A stretch of 64,000 nt of DNA, from the NCBI RefSeq assembly GCF_003255815.1, contig NC_037670.1, positions 27,182,672-27,246,671 of the forward strand, written 5' to 3'. This stretch comes from Theropithecus gelada. Lineage: Eukaryota; Chordata; Mammalia; Primates; Cercopithecidae. Under the pieces are notes generated by a model. That model made no database searches. It worked only from the letters and a program-made list of their open reading frames with translations, and was not told the origin of the DNA. Positions 1 through 12,240 of the stretch are shown here, piece after piece; position 1 is the stretch's first letter; the number at the start of each line of letters is the position of its first letter. The position numbers and the translations under genes were made by a program.

Positions 1-430
1 AATCATGGAGAATGACACATAAGTACAATTAATGGCTTATTAGTCAGAGACCCCAACCCTTCAGGAAACAAAAATCCAGCCTAGCCTTTTCAAACAGAGG
101 GAATTTAATAAAGGGAATTGGTTTTACAGGTGATGTAAGAGCTGAGAAACCACCAGAGAACCACGAGGCAATCAGTAATTTGCAATAAGAATATTCTACC
201 GCCACCCCTTGGGCTGGAGGAACAATGGAAGGATGAGATATCAAAACTAGGGCACTGCTCAGTGTGGGGTTACCCTGCCCCGGGGTCGGGGCTGCCTGGC
301 TGGAGTTGAGAACCCAGAGTGAAGGGCTCTCTGGTGGGAGCTCAGCCCACAGAGGAGACGTGGGCACTGTTGGGGGTCCTGTTCTATGTAGCGTAAGACT
401 CTCCAGTCTTACCATTGCCTCCTACTGACC
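1..430. other. Unclassified stretch, possibly an old repeat
   Basis: Contains a moderately GC-rich block (about 190-400) after a segment with the word pattern 'GGGAATTGGTTTTACAGG'. That wording resembles 3' parts of very old LINE-type repeats, but I cannot name a family. A 123-codon open frame on the minus strand (44-415) has no recognisable motif and is not called a gene. Confidence 0.25.
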
Positions 431-1121
431 AAAACTACTTAGAAGCCAGATAGCAAAGAGTGTGGGGAATGAAAGTTTCTGTGACACAGAGCAAAGTCGG
501 GCAAGAACTGCGAGAGCAAATAGACACCTGCTGCTACAGAGAAATAGCCTTAAAGAAGTGCTATGGTTTGCGACAGATTTATCCTCTACTTATGTTTTAA
601 AACTAATTTTGGAAATAGTTTGTGCATCAAATTCACAATCACTTTGACAAGAGGAGATGCCAGCCTCAGAGGCTACCTTGTTGTAGATCATCAAGAGCTG
701 GCCACGTGCGTCTTCCCTTTGGCATGACGTTGGTCTGTCCTCATTTACTTCTGCTGGAGAGGTGGGACTTCCCAATCTCTGGTCCAGAGCCACAGACTTA
801 TTCTTGGGCAATAAATGGTTTCTGTCCAGGGCTTCCTAAAAATTGCTTCTATTTGTTTCACAATTTGGAACAACTGAAGGTGGACCCTTGGGAATAGGAT
901 GAACCAGGATTCATGACTGAAAAGATGCTTGTTTAGTTTAGTTTTTGTTTGGAGCTGTACAATACATTTAAATATTATATTTAGCATTAAACAATGCATT
1001 GGCAGAAAAGAGTTAATCTATCCCAGCCTTGTGAAGGGGAAGCTACTGAAGCCTAGGGAAAAATTAGCCTTTTTTGATTGGGGCTTCACCATGTATTGGG
1101 AACTCTCTTAAAAGCTTTGCC
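431..1121. other. No recognisable feature
   Basis: Single-copy-looking sequence with only short chance reading frames. I see no repeat consensus and no convincing splice sites. Confidence 0.4.
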
Positions 1122-1419
<298 letters not shown>

Positions 1420-1429
1420 AATGCTCTGC

Positions 1430-1618
1430 ATTTTTAACTCACTTAAGCCTCACAATCAAGCTACATCTTAGAAACAACTATTTCCCCCAGTTTTCAGATA
1501 AGGACACTGATGATCAGAAAGGTTTAGGTAACTTGACCAAGTTGGCAGATTGCTAGTGGTGGATTTGTGTTCGGAATCCAGGCAGCTTGGCTGTAGAGTC
1601 CATGCTGTTAACCACTAA
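1430..1618 (+). mobile_element. MIR SINE fragment
   Basis: Follows the MIR core order: 'CCTCACAATC', then 'TTTTCAGATAAGGACACTGA', then 'GGTTTAGGTAACTTGACCAAG', then 'CCAGGCAGCTTGGCT', then 'CATGCTGTTAACCACTA'. It lies directly beside the preceding Alu and is highly diverged, as expected for this ancient mammalian SINE. Confidence 0.88.
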
Positions 1619-2640
<1,022 letters not shown>

Positions 2641-2656
2641 TGTCTTATTCTTTTTT

Positions 2657-3065
2657 GAGAATTTTTCCTGCAGGTGATTTTAAAGCAGGTCTGTCGGGGA
2701 TTATTTGACTTTTCAGAGAGAGCGAAAAAAGTGAGCAGGTTAAGTCACTTGTCTAAAGTAACTCAATTAATGAACACAGCCCTTGTTTTCTGGCGTCTAG
2801 TCAAATGTCACAGGTGATATCTGAGGTTAATAAACCTTCAATTTTATAACAACCTAATAAGCTTGATTCAGGCTTAGAACAAATGTGCAGATCCAAAATA
2901 GGTAGTATGGGGAGTAAAACAGTGAAACATTGAAAAGCATGAAGTCTGCAACACCAGTGCTGTCTCTGCCTGGTCTATTCAGGGGTCTTGTGGATGTATG
3001 GACTCTTCAGGAGTGTTGTGGATGATGGAGACATGACAACAATCCCTGGTGAGGTGGCAGACACG
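2657..3065. other. Mostly unclassified; weak MIR trace
   Basis: Around 2733-2810 the order 'GCAGGTTAAGTCACTTGTCTAAAG' then 'TTTTCTGGCGTC' loosely follows a MIR core on the plus strand. Similarity is too low for a firm call. The rest is featureless. Confidence 0.3.
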
Positions 3066-3368
3066 TTTTATTTATTTATTTATTTTGAGACGAAGTTTTG
3101 CTCTCATTGTCCAGGCTGGAGTAATGGCGCACCTTCGGCTCACTGAAACCTCCGCCTCCCAGGTTCAAGCGATTCTCCTGCCTCCGTTTCCCGAGTAGCT
3201 GAGATTACAGGTGCCTGTCACTACGCCCAGCTAATTTTTGGTATTTTTAGTAGAGACAGGGTTTTACCATGTTGGTCAGGCTGGTCTCAAACTCCTGATC
3301 TCAGGTGATCCGCCCGCCTTAACTTCCCAAAGTGCTGGGATTACAGGCATGAGCTGTCGCGCCCAGCC
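3066..3368 (-). mobile_element. Alu SINE, AluS-like, full length
   Basis: Antisense Alu. Its A-tail has become a (TTTA)n microsatellite (about 3067-3085). Both arms are present. It carries many substitutions, including loss of CpG sites, so it is older than the AluY copies. Confidence 0.94.
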
Positions 3369-3384
3369 TGTTTGCTTATTTCTT

Positions 3385-3850
3385 TACTTTTGTGGGAGAC
3401 TGGAGTTTTATTATTACTGAGATCAGTCTCCCTGAGCATTCAGGGAGCAGAATTTTTAAGAATAACTTGGTGGGTGGGGGTAAACCAGTGAGCCAGGAGT
3501 GCTGATTGGTCAGTGATGAAATCGTAGGGAGTTGGAGCTGTCTTCTTGTGCTCAGTCAGTCCGTGAGTGGGAGCCAGAAGACCAGGTGAGCCAGTTTATT
3601 GATCTGGGTGGGGCCAGCTGATCCATCAAGTCCAGGGTCTGCAAAATATCTCAAGCACTGATCTTAGGGGCAATTTAGGGAGAGTCAGAATCTGGTATCC
3701 TGCAGCTGCATGACTCCTAAACCTTAATTTCTAATCTTGTGGCTAATGTTAGTCCTACAAAGGCAGTCTAGTACCCAGGCAAGGAGGAGGTCTGCTTTGG
3801 GAAAGGGCTGTTACTGGGCAGGCACATTTTAACTGGTTATTAACTTCTTC
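3385..3850 (-). mobile_element. Probable ERV LTR, antisense, family unnamed
   Basis: Reads like the complement of an endogenous retrovirus LTR. A complementary AATAAA lies at about 3408-3413, followed by the words 'CAGTCTCCCTGAGCATTCAGGGA', 'GTGCTGATTGGTCAG' and 'CTGCAAAATATCTCAAGCACTGATCTTAGG', which I recall from dispersed ERV LTR copies. I cannot assign a family or exact ends, and no coding ERV sequence adjoins it. The first and last of those word strings are paraphrased over diverged positions. Confidence 0.5.
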
Positions 3851-3957
3851 ATTTAAGGTTTTTATGAAGAGGGGTTTAGTTTGAGTTTTATGTGAGTGGT
3901 TGTCTATGTGCCTTAAGGAAAAAACCCTCCAAATTTTAGTGTTTTTACACAATAAGG

Positions 3958-4120
3958 CAGTGATTGTTGAACTTTAGAACACCCAAATCACCTAACTGCT
4001 GGGCCCCTCACTCCCAGAGTTTCTGGTTAAGTCTGAGGTGGGGCCTGAGAATTTTCATTTTTGACAAGTTTTCAGGTGATGCTCATGCCACTGGTCTGAG
4101 AATCACATTTTCAGAACCTG
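3958..4120 (+). mobile_element. MER5A hAT-Charlie DNA transposon fragment
   Basis: Starts with the CAGTG-like terminus followed by 'GAACTTTAG', then 'AATCACC', 'CTGGGCCCC', 'CCAGAGTTTCTG', 'GGTGGGGCCTGAGAATTT', 'CAGGTGATGCTCATGCC' and ends near 'TTTTCAGAACC'. This is the order of MER5A, a non-autonomous hAT-Charlie element. The final CCACTG terminus is degraded. Confidence 0.92.
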
Positions 4121-5619
4121 GGCATGAAGGGCTATTTCTTCCTCTCCTTGCAATCCAATTAGAATATTTCCAGCTGGGAAACTCTTCAGGGAGGCCGTCC
4201 TCCAGGTGGTGACTCAGAAACAAGCTACTTTCCTAGATGCTCTGCTCTTTCCTGAGATCTGCTCTGCAGTCAGTGTGTGGGTCCAGGGTAAGAGAAGGCA
4301 GGAGGGAACGTGCCAGAGGTCTTCTAGGGGACAGACCTGGAAGTGGGATAGATTATTTTTGTTTATCTTCCATTGGCTAGAACCCAGTCATGTGAGTCTT
4401 CTTTAACTGTTAAAGGAAGATAGAAAGTCTGAGCGCTCAAAAGGAAAAGAAAACTGACTTCAAAGGAAAATACAGCCATTTTGGGCACACTTAACTTTAC
4501 GAACATCCTCCTCTTGACTTTTTTCCTCTACCTAAGACATTGTGAAAATATTTCTGTTACCGATTTAGGAAGTTTAGTGATGTTCCTTGACCTGCCTAGA
4601 AATACTCTTGAGTACCGGCAGCTGGAGTTGGGTTAAGCCGGCTGTCCATGTTCCTTTCATGGATGAAGACACTCTGATAGCAGCTCACTGGTGTGAAGGG
4701 TTTACCTACACTGGAAGTGAGATCAGATGGAGAATGGGAATCCCCATCTATGGCAGGTGTCAATTTATTGTCTCTCAGCTTCAAATTCATCCTTCTCTGC
4801 TCTGCTTTGTGACACTGGAGCTGGACCCTGTAAACACTTCTTCTTAGCCAGCTGGGTGAATGTACATGTCATCAGTAGAGGGTGCCAGAGTGGTGTAGTG
4901 CCAGGAACGTCCCTGCTGAGTTCTGGACTTGGCTAGTTATTATCATTCAATGCAGTAGCACCTGGCACATGCACCTGAGTCCCAGCTCTGCCTCAGGCCA
5001 TGCTTTCCCCAGCACTGGTTGCTTCTCAGAAGCTCCTTCCTGCCCACAGCCTCCTACAACAACAGATGGCCTGCTTCTGCAGACCACCCCATGCCTTTGC
5101 TTTCCAGAAAGCCTCTCCACCAGCAATTTGTGAGTTCCTGTGGCAGCAAATAAAAATTGGGAAAAAATGTTGGCCTAAAAAAATATGTGGCGAAAAAAGA
5201 ATGGCAAAAAAATTTTAAATAAAAGTCCCTAATAATAAGTTTACCAAGAGTCTTCTCCTTGGAGTTCAACTCTTACAGTTGTGTCATGTGGCCTCCGGAA
5301 TGGGGCAAATACTCACGATGCAGAGGGAAAGAAGTACTTTGCAGACACCAAGGATACTGACCTTTGTGCCATGCAATCTAACTAGTCAGTAATAAGGGAT
5401 GGAATGGTGATCTGTCTTACTCATTCCCACAAGGCAGGCTTGGCATGAACAAGAATAACATTTGGCAAAAATCTCTGAAGAGATCTGAACCTCAGCCTCA
5501 GTGGAGGTAGAAGGCCCCTCTGCCCATCCTTGATTCCTTTAATTTTTCACTGTCCTTCAGCCTAGAGGTAATAACTGCTCTTTTGCTACATCCTTAAGGT
5601 CCTTTTAAAGTTCCTTTTA
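4121..5619. other. Largely unclassified; old repeat-like middle
   Basis: About 4760-5140 reads like an old dispersed repeat ('ACACTGGAGCTGGACCC', 'TAGCCAGCTGG') but I cannot name it. A CTCF-like word (CAGTAGAGGGTGCC, about 4874-4887) lies inside it. 5140-5270 is A-rich. No gene is supported: the 82- to 86-codon frames here have no motif. Confidence 0.3.
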
Positions 5620-5624
5620 GTAGT

Positions 5625-6322
<698 letters not shown>

Positions 6323-6351
6323 GTAGTTAACCACCTTTAATAGTTAACAGT

Positions 6352-6614
6352 GGGAGGGGGGAGGGGGGAGAGATTGCATTCTGAGTTTTACCTGATGTAA
6401 ATGACGAGTTGATGGGTGCTGACGAGTTGATGGGCGCAGCGCACCAACATGGCACAAGTATACATATGTAACAAACCTGCACGTTATGCACATGTACCCT
6501 AGAACTTAAAGTATTAAAAAAAAAAAAAAAAAGAATACAACATTACCTCACTTTTAAACTTTGGAGAAATTTTAAACCTATAAAAAATTTGTAAAAACAA
6601 AAACAAAAAAAATT
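6352..6614 (+). mobile_element. 5'-truncated L1PA 3' end with probable 3' transduction
   Basis: Begins in the L1PA 3'-UTR G-rich tract (6352-6372), then 'TACATATGTAACAAACCTGC' and 'CATGTACCCTAGAACTTAAAG', then an A-tail (about 6515-6532). A segment of about 70 bases and a second A-rich tail (about 6592-6613) follow. A near-duplicate AATAGTTAACAGT / AATTGTTAACAGT lies at 6339-6351 and 6611-6623, outside both tails. This supports one insertion that carried flanking DNA. The UTR also holds a local repeat of 'GACGAGTTGATGGG'. Confidence 0.8.
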
Positions 6615-6623
6615 GTTAACAGT

Positions 6624-7545
6624 TATTTGCGTTACATTTTCCTTGTTAAAATAGCTGGAGTGATGGCTGCCTCCTGACTGAACCCTGAGAGATATGTACC
6701 ATGTTTCTGGTTTTATTGTGGAAAGACAATGTTGAACATACTACTTCTCAAGTTCAAAAAAGCAGAACAGAAAAACTGTACATGCCCAAAGCTCATTTCT
6801 TTGTTTTTCCCTCTCGCAATGTCAAATTCCTGCCCTGAGAAGGACTGATGTTCATATCAGAGACCCAGCAGGAATTGAGTGAGATGGTCTTCAAGCCTCA
6901 GACTTCTAGATGCTGTGGTCTAGAGTCTCAACAACCAGGGTCTCCTTGGGGAAGGCACTGGGTAGGACTCTGTTTTGCTAGAAGCATGAGAAAGAAAGAA
7001 GAAACACATGTGTCATCAGAGACCAGAAACCAATGTTGCTTTTTCAGCTGTATGCCTTGGTCCCTGTCCTCGGGTGAAATCATAAAGCCAACTGTGAGTA
7101 ACACCGGGCCTTCTGCCTTGGCTTGGTCCTGCTGCCACAGCAGCAGAAAACCCATGCAACCTAAAACACATCCCCAAGTGAAAGTTTCATAAACAATACA
7201 CGATCTAATTTTAGGCCACAGAAAGTAGAAGGTCAGCATAGAATATTGACAGTAATAATAATCCCAGTTAGCATTGGTTGCTTATTATATAATATTTTTA
7301 TTTTTCTTCACAGAAGATGGATATATCCAATGAAGGCTGGCTTGGTTTCTTTTGCACTAACTTGGCTTTACAGAAGGGCCCCAACAAAGGTGAGACATCG
7401 GAGGCAGGCATACCAGAGATTTAGAGACCCTGTGAAAGCTTTTTAATAGGAAACTTCTTTTCTATTCCCACCACTTCTGAAATTTCACCATCAAAGACTC
7501 ATACTTGGTCAAGTATAGATTCCCCCACTTCCCCCACCTTTTAAA
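6624..7545. other. Unclassified stretch containing an exon-like segment
   Basis: Not recognised as repeat. It holds the exon-like segment 7314-7389. The 114-codon frame at 6848-7192 and its antisense partner have no recognised domain. Confidence 0.35.
7314..7389 (+). other. Exon-like segment, unrecognised
   Basis: A 76-base segment preceded by a pyrimidine-rich tract and acceptor (TATTTTTCTTCACAG) and followed by a consensus donor (AAAG|GTGAGA). One frame is open across it (starting K-M-D-I-S-N-E-G-W) and leaves one base over at the 3' end. I do not recognise the peptide. It may be a non-coding RNA exon, a chance pair of splice-like sites, or a real coding exon. Confidence 0.22.
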
Positions 7546-7549
7546 ATTA

Positions 7550-7936
7550 AGTGAAATTTGAATAACATAAAGTTAAGCATTTAAAGTGAATAAGTCAGTG
7601 GCATTAAGTACAATCACAATGTTGTGAAACCATCACCCTTATGTAGTTCCAAAACATTTTCATCACCCCAAAAGGAAATCCCATAGTCACTGAGCAGTTA
7701 CTTCTCATTTCCCTTTTCTCTAACCCCTGGTAGCAACCAATCTGCATCTATCTCTGTGGATTAGCCTATTCGGGGCATTTCATATAAATGGAATCATACA
7801 AGGTCTTTTATGTCTGGCTCCTTTCACTTAATGTCATGTTTTCAAGGCTCATTTATGTTGTACCATGCATCAGTCCTTCATGTCCACCAGTTTATGGATG
7901 GATAGACAAATTGTTATATGTACATACCAAATCCTT
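7550..7936 (-). mobile_element. Old L1 (L1M-type) 3' region, antisense
   Basis: Complement of an L1M 3' region: 'GTGGCATTAAGTACAATCAC', 'CATCACCCTTATG', 'TTTCATATAAATGGAATCATAC', 'TCTGGCTCCTTTCACTTAA'. It is interrupted or ended at 7937 by a younger L1 insertion. Confidence 0.88.
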
Positions 7937-7952
7937 TCCAGATGATTTTTAA

Positions 7953-8693
7953 AATTATGTTCTGGGATACATGTGCAGAATGTGCAGGTTTGTTACATAG
8001 GTATACACGTGCCATGGTGGTTTGCTGCACCCATCAACCTGTCACCTACATTAGGTATTTCTCCTAATGCTGTCTCTCCCCTAGCCCCTCACCCACTGAC
8101 AGGCCCTGGTGTGTGATGTTCTCCTCGCTGTGTCCATGTGTTCTCATTGTTCAACTCCCTAATGGAATAAAAAAAGAGACTGTATACTCAACTCAATCCT
8201 AAGCAAAAAGAACAAAGCTGGAGGCATCATGCTACCTGACTTCAAACTATACTACAAGGTTACAGTAACAAAAACAGCATAGTACTGGTACCAAAACAGA
8301 GATATAGACCAATGGAAAGGAACAGAAGCCTCAGACATAACTCCACATGTCTACAACCATCTGATCTTTGACAAACCTGACAAAAACAAGCAACAGGGAA
8401 AGGATTCCCTATTTAATAAATGATGTTGGGAAAACTGGCTAGCTGTATGCAGAAAACTGAAACTGACCCCTTCCCTTTACCTTATACAAAAATGAACTCA
8501 AGATGGATTAAAGACTTATATGTAAGACCTAAAACCATAAAAAACCCTAGAAGAAAACCTAGGCAATACTATTCAGGACATAGGCATGGGCAAAGACTTC
8601 ATGACTAAAACACCAAAAGCAATGGCAACAAAAGTCAAAATTGACAGATGGGATCTAATTAAATTAAAGAGCTTCTGCACAGCAAAAGAAACT
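7953..8693 (-). mobile_element. L1PA insertion with 5' inversion (twin priming)
   Basis: Two oppositely oriented L1PA pieces are joined at about 8160. 7953-8159 is antisense 3'-UTR ('CATGTGCAGAATGTGCAGG', 'CCATGGTGGTTTGCTGC'). 8160-8693 is sense ORF2 3' part ('GAACAAAGCTGGAGGCATCA', 'GACAAACCTGACAAAAACAAG', 'AGAGCTTCTGCACAGC'). A 16-base duplication with one mismatch flanks the whole (7937-7952, 8694-8709), so both halves came from one event. The A-tail is nearly lost. ORF2 is only a dead fragment. Confidence 0.93.
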
Positions 8694-8709
8694 TCCAAAT
8701 GATTTTTAA

Positions 8710-10342
<1,633 letters not shown>

Positions 10343-10429
10343 AAGGACACAGATTCTTAAGCATTGAGTCATAGTAGAAATGGGATGAGTGTTGTAATCA
10401 AGAAAGAACACATAGGAGAGGGAATCTAG

Positions 10430-10980
10430 AGGAGGAAACTGTTGATTCTTTTGGCAAGGAAGTGGGAGATGATGAGAATGCAAGGGAAGTGACATTTGAG
10501 TTCAGGCTGGAAGGGCAAGAGAGGTTTGTCAGGTGGAGGAGGGAGAGAGGGGATTCCAGGAATGTTCAAATTAGAAGAGACCAGCTGGCTGTTGGAGTAT
10601 TGGTAAGAGGCTGTTCAGGAGGCTACTGGAATCTTTTGGGAGGTTGATTGATGGTAAGGCATTGATGGTGAGAATGCTGAGTGAGCCTGATTCAGACAGA
10701 CATTTTGGAGATAAAAGTGATGACTATGAGGAACCAATGCAGGGGTTTAGGGAGAGAAAAAGGAGACAAGGATGATTACAACATTTCTAGCTGAGGGGAA
10801 CAGGTGGACACTTACTCCCTTAACAGAGACTGAGAAGATTTGGGGAAGATAATAATGTGTTCAGCTTTGGCCATGGTAAATTTGAGCTGCTTTAGAGCTA
10901 TCTTGGAAGTGACAACTGGTCAGCTTAGGGGCTTGTGACATAGTGATCAGGATAGAAAGTGACTCTGATGATCTGTAAGT
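10430..10980 (-). mobile_element. L2 LINE fragment, antisense
   Basis: Follows the complement of L2 over about 550 bases: 'GTGACATTTGAGTTCAGGCTGGAAGG', 'GGGATTCCAGGAATG', 'AGGAGACAAGGATGA', 'CATGGTAAATTTGAGCTGC', and 'GACTCTGATGATC' near the end. Highly diverged with gaps. The longer quoted strings span diverged positions. Confidence 0.7.
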
Positions 10981-11486
10981 ATTGATACATTTTATTCTAA
11001 TTTTAAGTAATTTAGCATATTTGGAAATGGCATTAGAATTTCTGTCATTTATGCTTAAAACCCTCATTAATGCATTCCTCATCATCATTTTTGTTTTCTT
11101 TGGTTCAGGGAAATGAAGTATTTTCATTAATATGTTAATATTTTATCTGACGATATATTATGCTTCTTTGTTTTTAGTCTCTGGAGAAAGAGCCAACACA
11201 TTAAATCATACACTAATATTATACTACTATATTGTAAATCTCTAGAATGGCATTTATGTTTGTTAAGCCAGTATAAAGTGTACTTAAAAATTGAAAATAT
11301 ATGAAAGGGAAGCACCTGAAGAATTACTTGTCAATAATTTTTTTTTTCTTAGTGAAAGACAATGGGGGTGGTCACTAGGAAAAATAACTAGTAGCCTAAT
11401 GACATTCAGTGGTGTGTGTGCTACTGGGGGAGTGATTGGTGATTCCAACTGGACTGTGTTTTATCTGCCTTTTCTGCTCATGAACA
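10981..11486. other. No recognisable feature
   Basis: AT-rich apparently single-copy sequence with no convincing repeat or exon signals. Confidence 0.4.
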
Positions 11487-11735
11487 TTCTATGGCTCCCC
11501 GTGGCATGAGGGATAAAGTCAGAAAGTCTCAGACTGAGTCTTTTGAGTCTTCACTGATCTGGACCTGCTTTACTTCTTTGTAGTTACCTTCTATAACCAT
11601 CACTTACAAAGAAATCCCTGTTCGAGCTAATTTGGTCTTCTTACCATGACCCAAGTATGACGTAAGTATTTCTTCATTGCTGCCTGTCTGGGCTCTTCTT
11701 CCTCATCTTTCCATGCAAAGCCTTGCTAGTACGCA
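11487..11735 (+). mobile_element. L2 LINE fragment, sense
   Basis: Matches the order of the L2 3' part: 'GGGATAAAGTC', 'CACTGATCTGGACCTGC', then 'TGCCTGTCTGGGCTCTTCTTCC', which is the diverged form of the 'CTGCCTGGAACGCTCTTCC' block. It is opposite in orientation to its L2 neighbours on both sides. Confidence 0.6.
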
Positions 11736-11819
11736 ATGCTGATGACTGTTTTATCCGACAGGTGATGTCAAGCCCATGGCAGTTTTCAATATGATTTGAC
11801 ACCTTTTTGTTTTTTTCCC

Positions 11820-12240
11820 CCCAGGAGGCTCACTCTGATTGCAGAGGTTGGGGAAGAGATACTAGATGGAAGCCCTTCAGGAGGCCCTTGCCATGATCCA
11901 GGTGAGCAAGGAGGAGGCAGCAAACTGTATTCTAGGGGAGAGGAGGTAAATGAGACTGAAATTTCCTAAGCTGTGTCCACCAAGTCAGCGATCTTTGGTC
12001 GCTTTTTGAATTTCTCTTGTAGATGACAGTGAAGATGGGAAAATGGGAAAACAGGAGGAACAATTAACAGGAGTACAAAAATCACATCCAGTCTGGAGCA
12101 TATGCATTTATGGGGTCTGGAATATCCAGGTGGACTTAGTTGTTCTCCTGGCAGCTGAGAGCACCACTCTCCAGAGAAGCCGGAGACAGAGATATAAAAT
12201 AACTATTAAAAGCACCACAGATATTTTCATGCTAATTGTG
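11820..12240 (-). mobile_element. L2 LINE fragment, antisense
   Basis: Complement of L2: 'GGCTCACTCTGATTGCAG', 'TTCAGGAGGCCCTTGCCATGATCCAGG', then about 12115-12230 with 'AATATCCAGGTGGACTTAG' and 'GGAGACAGAGATATAAAAT'. Heavily diverged with gaps. Its left end contains the exon-like segment 11825-11901. Confidence 0.6.
11825..11901 (+). other. Exon-like segment derived from antisense L2
   Basis: 77 bases between a very strong acceptor (a run of T then C, ending CCCCCCAG at 11818-11824) and a consensus donor (CCAG|GTGAGC). One frame is open across it, but it does not continue in phase from the exon-like segment at 7314-7389. It lies within an antisense L2. Exonisation of old repeats is well known, so a non-coding RNA exon is the most plausible reading if it is used at all. 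Confidence 0.25.

Noticed and set aside
6352..6372. G-rich tract with G-quadruplex potential
   Set aside because: It is the normal L1PA 3'-UTR polypurine tract, so not a separate finding.
8420..8608. Open frame with L1 ORF2-like peptide
   Set aside because: It is a dead fragment of the inverted L1PA copy, not a functional gene.
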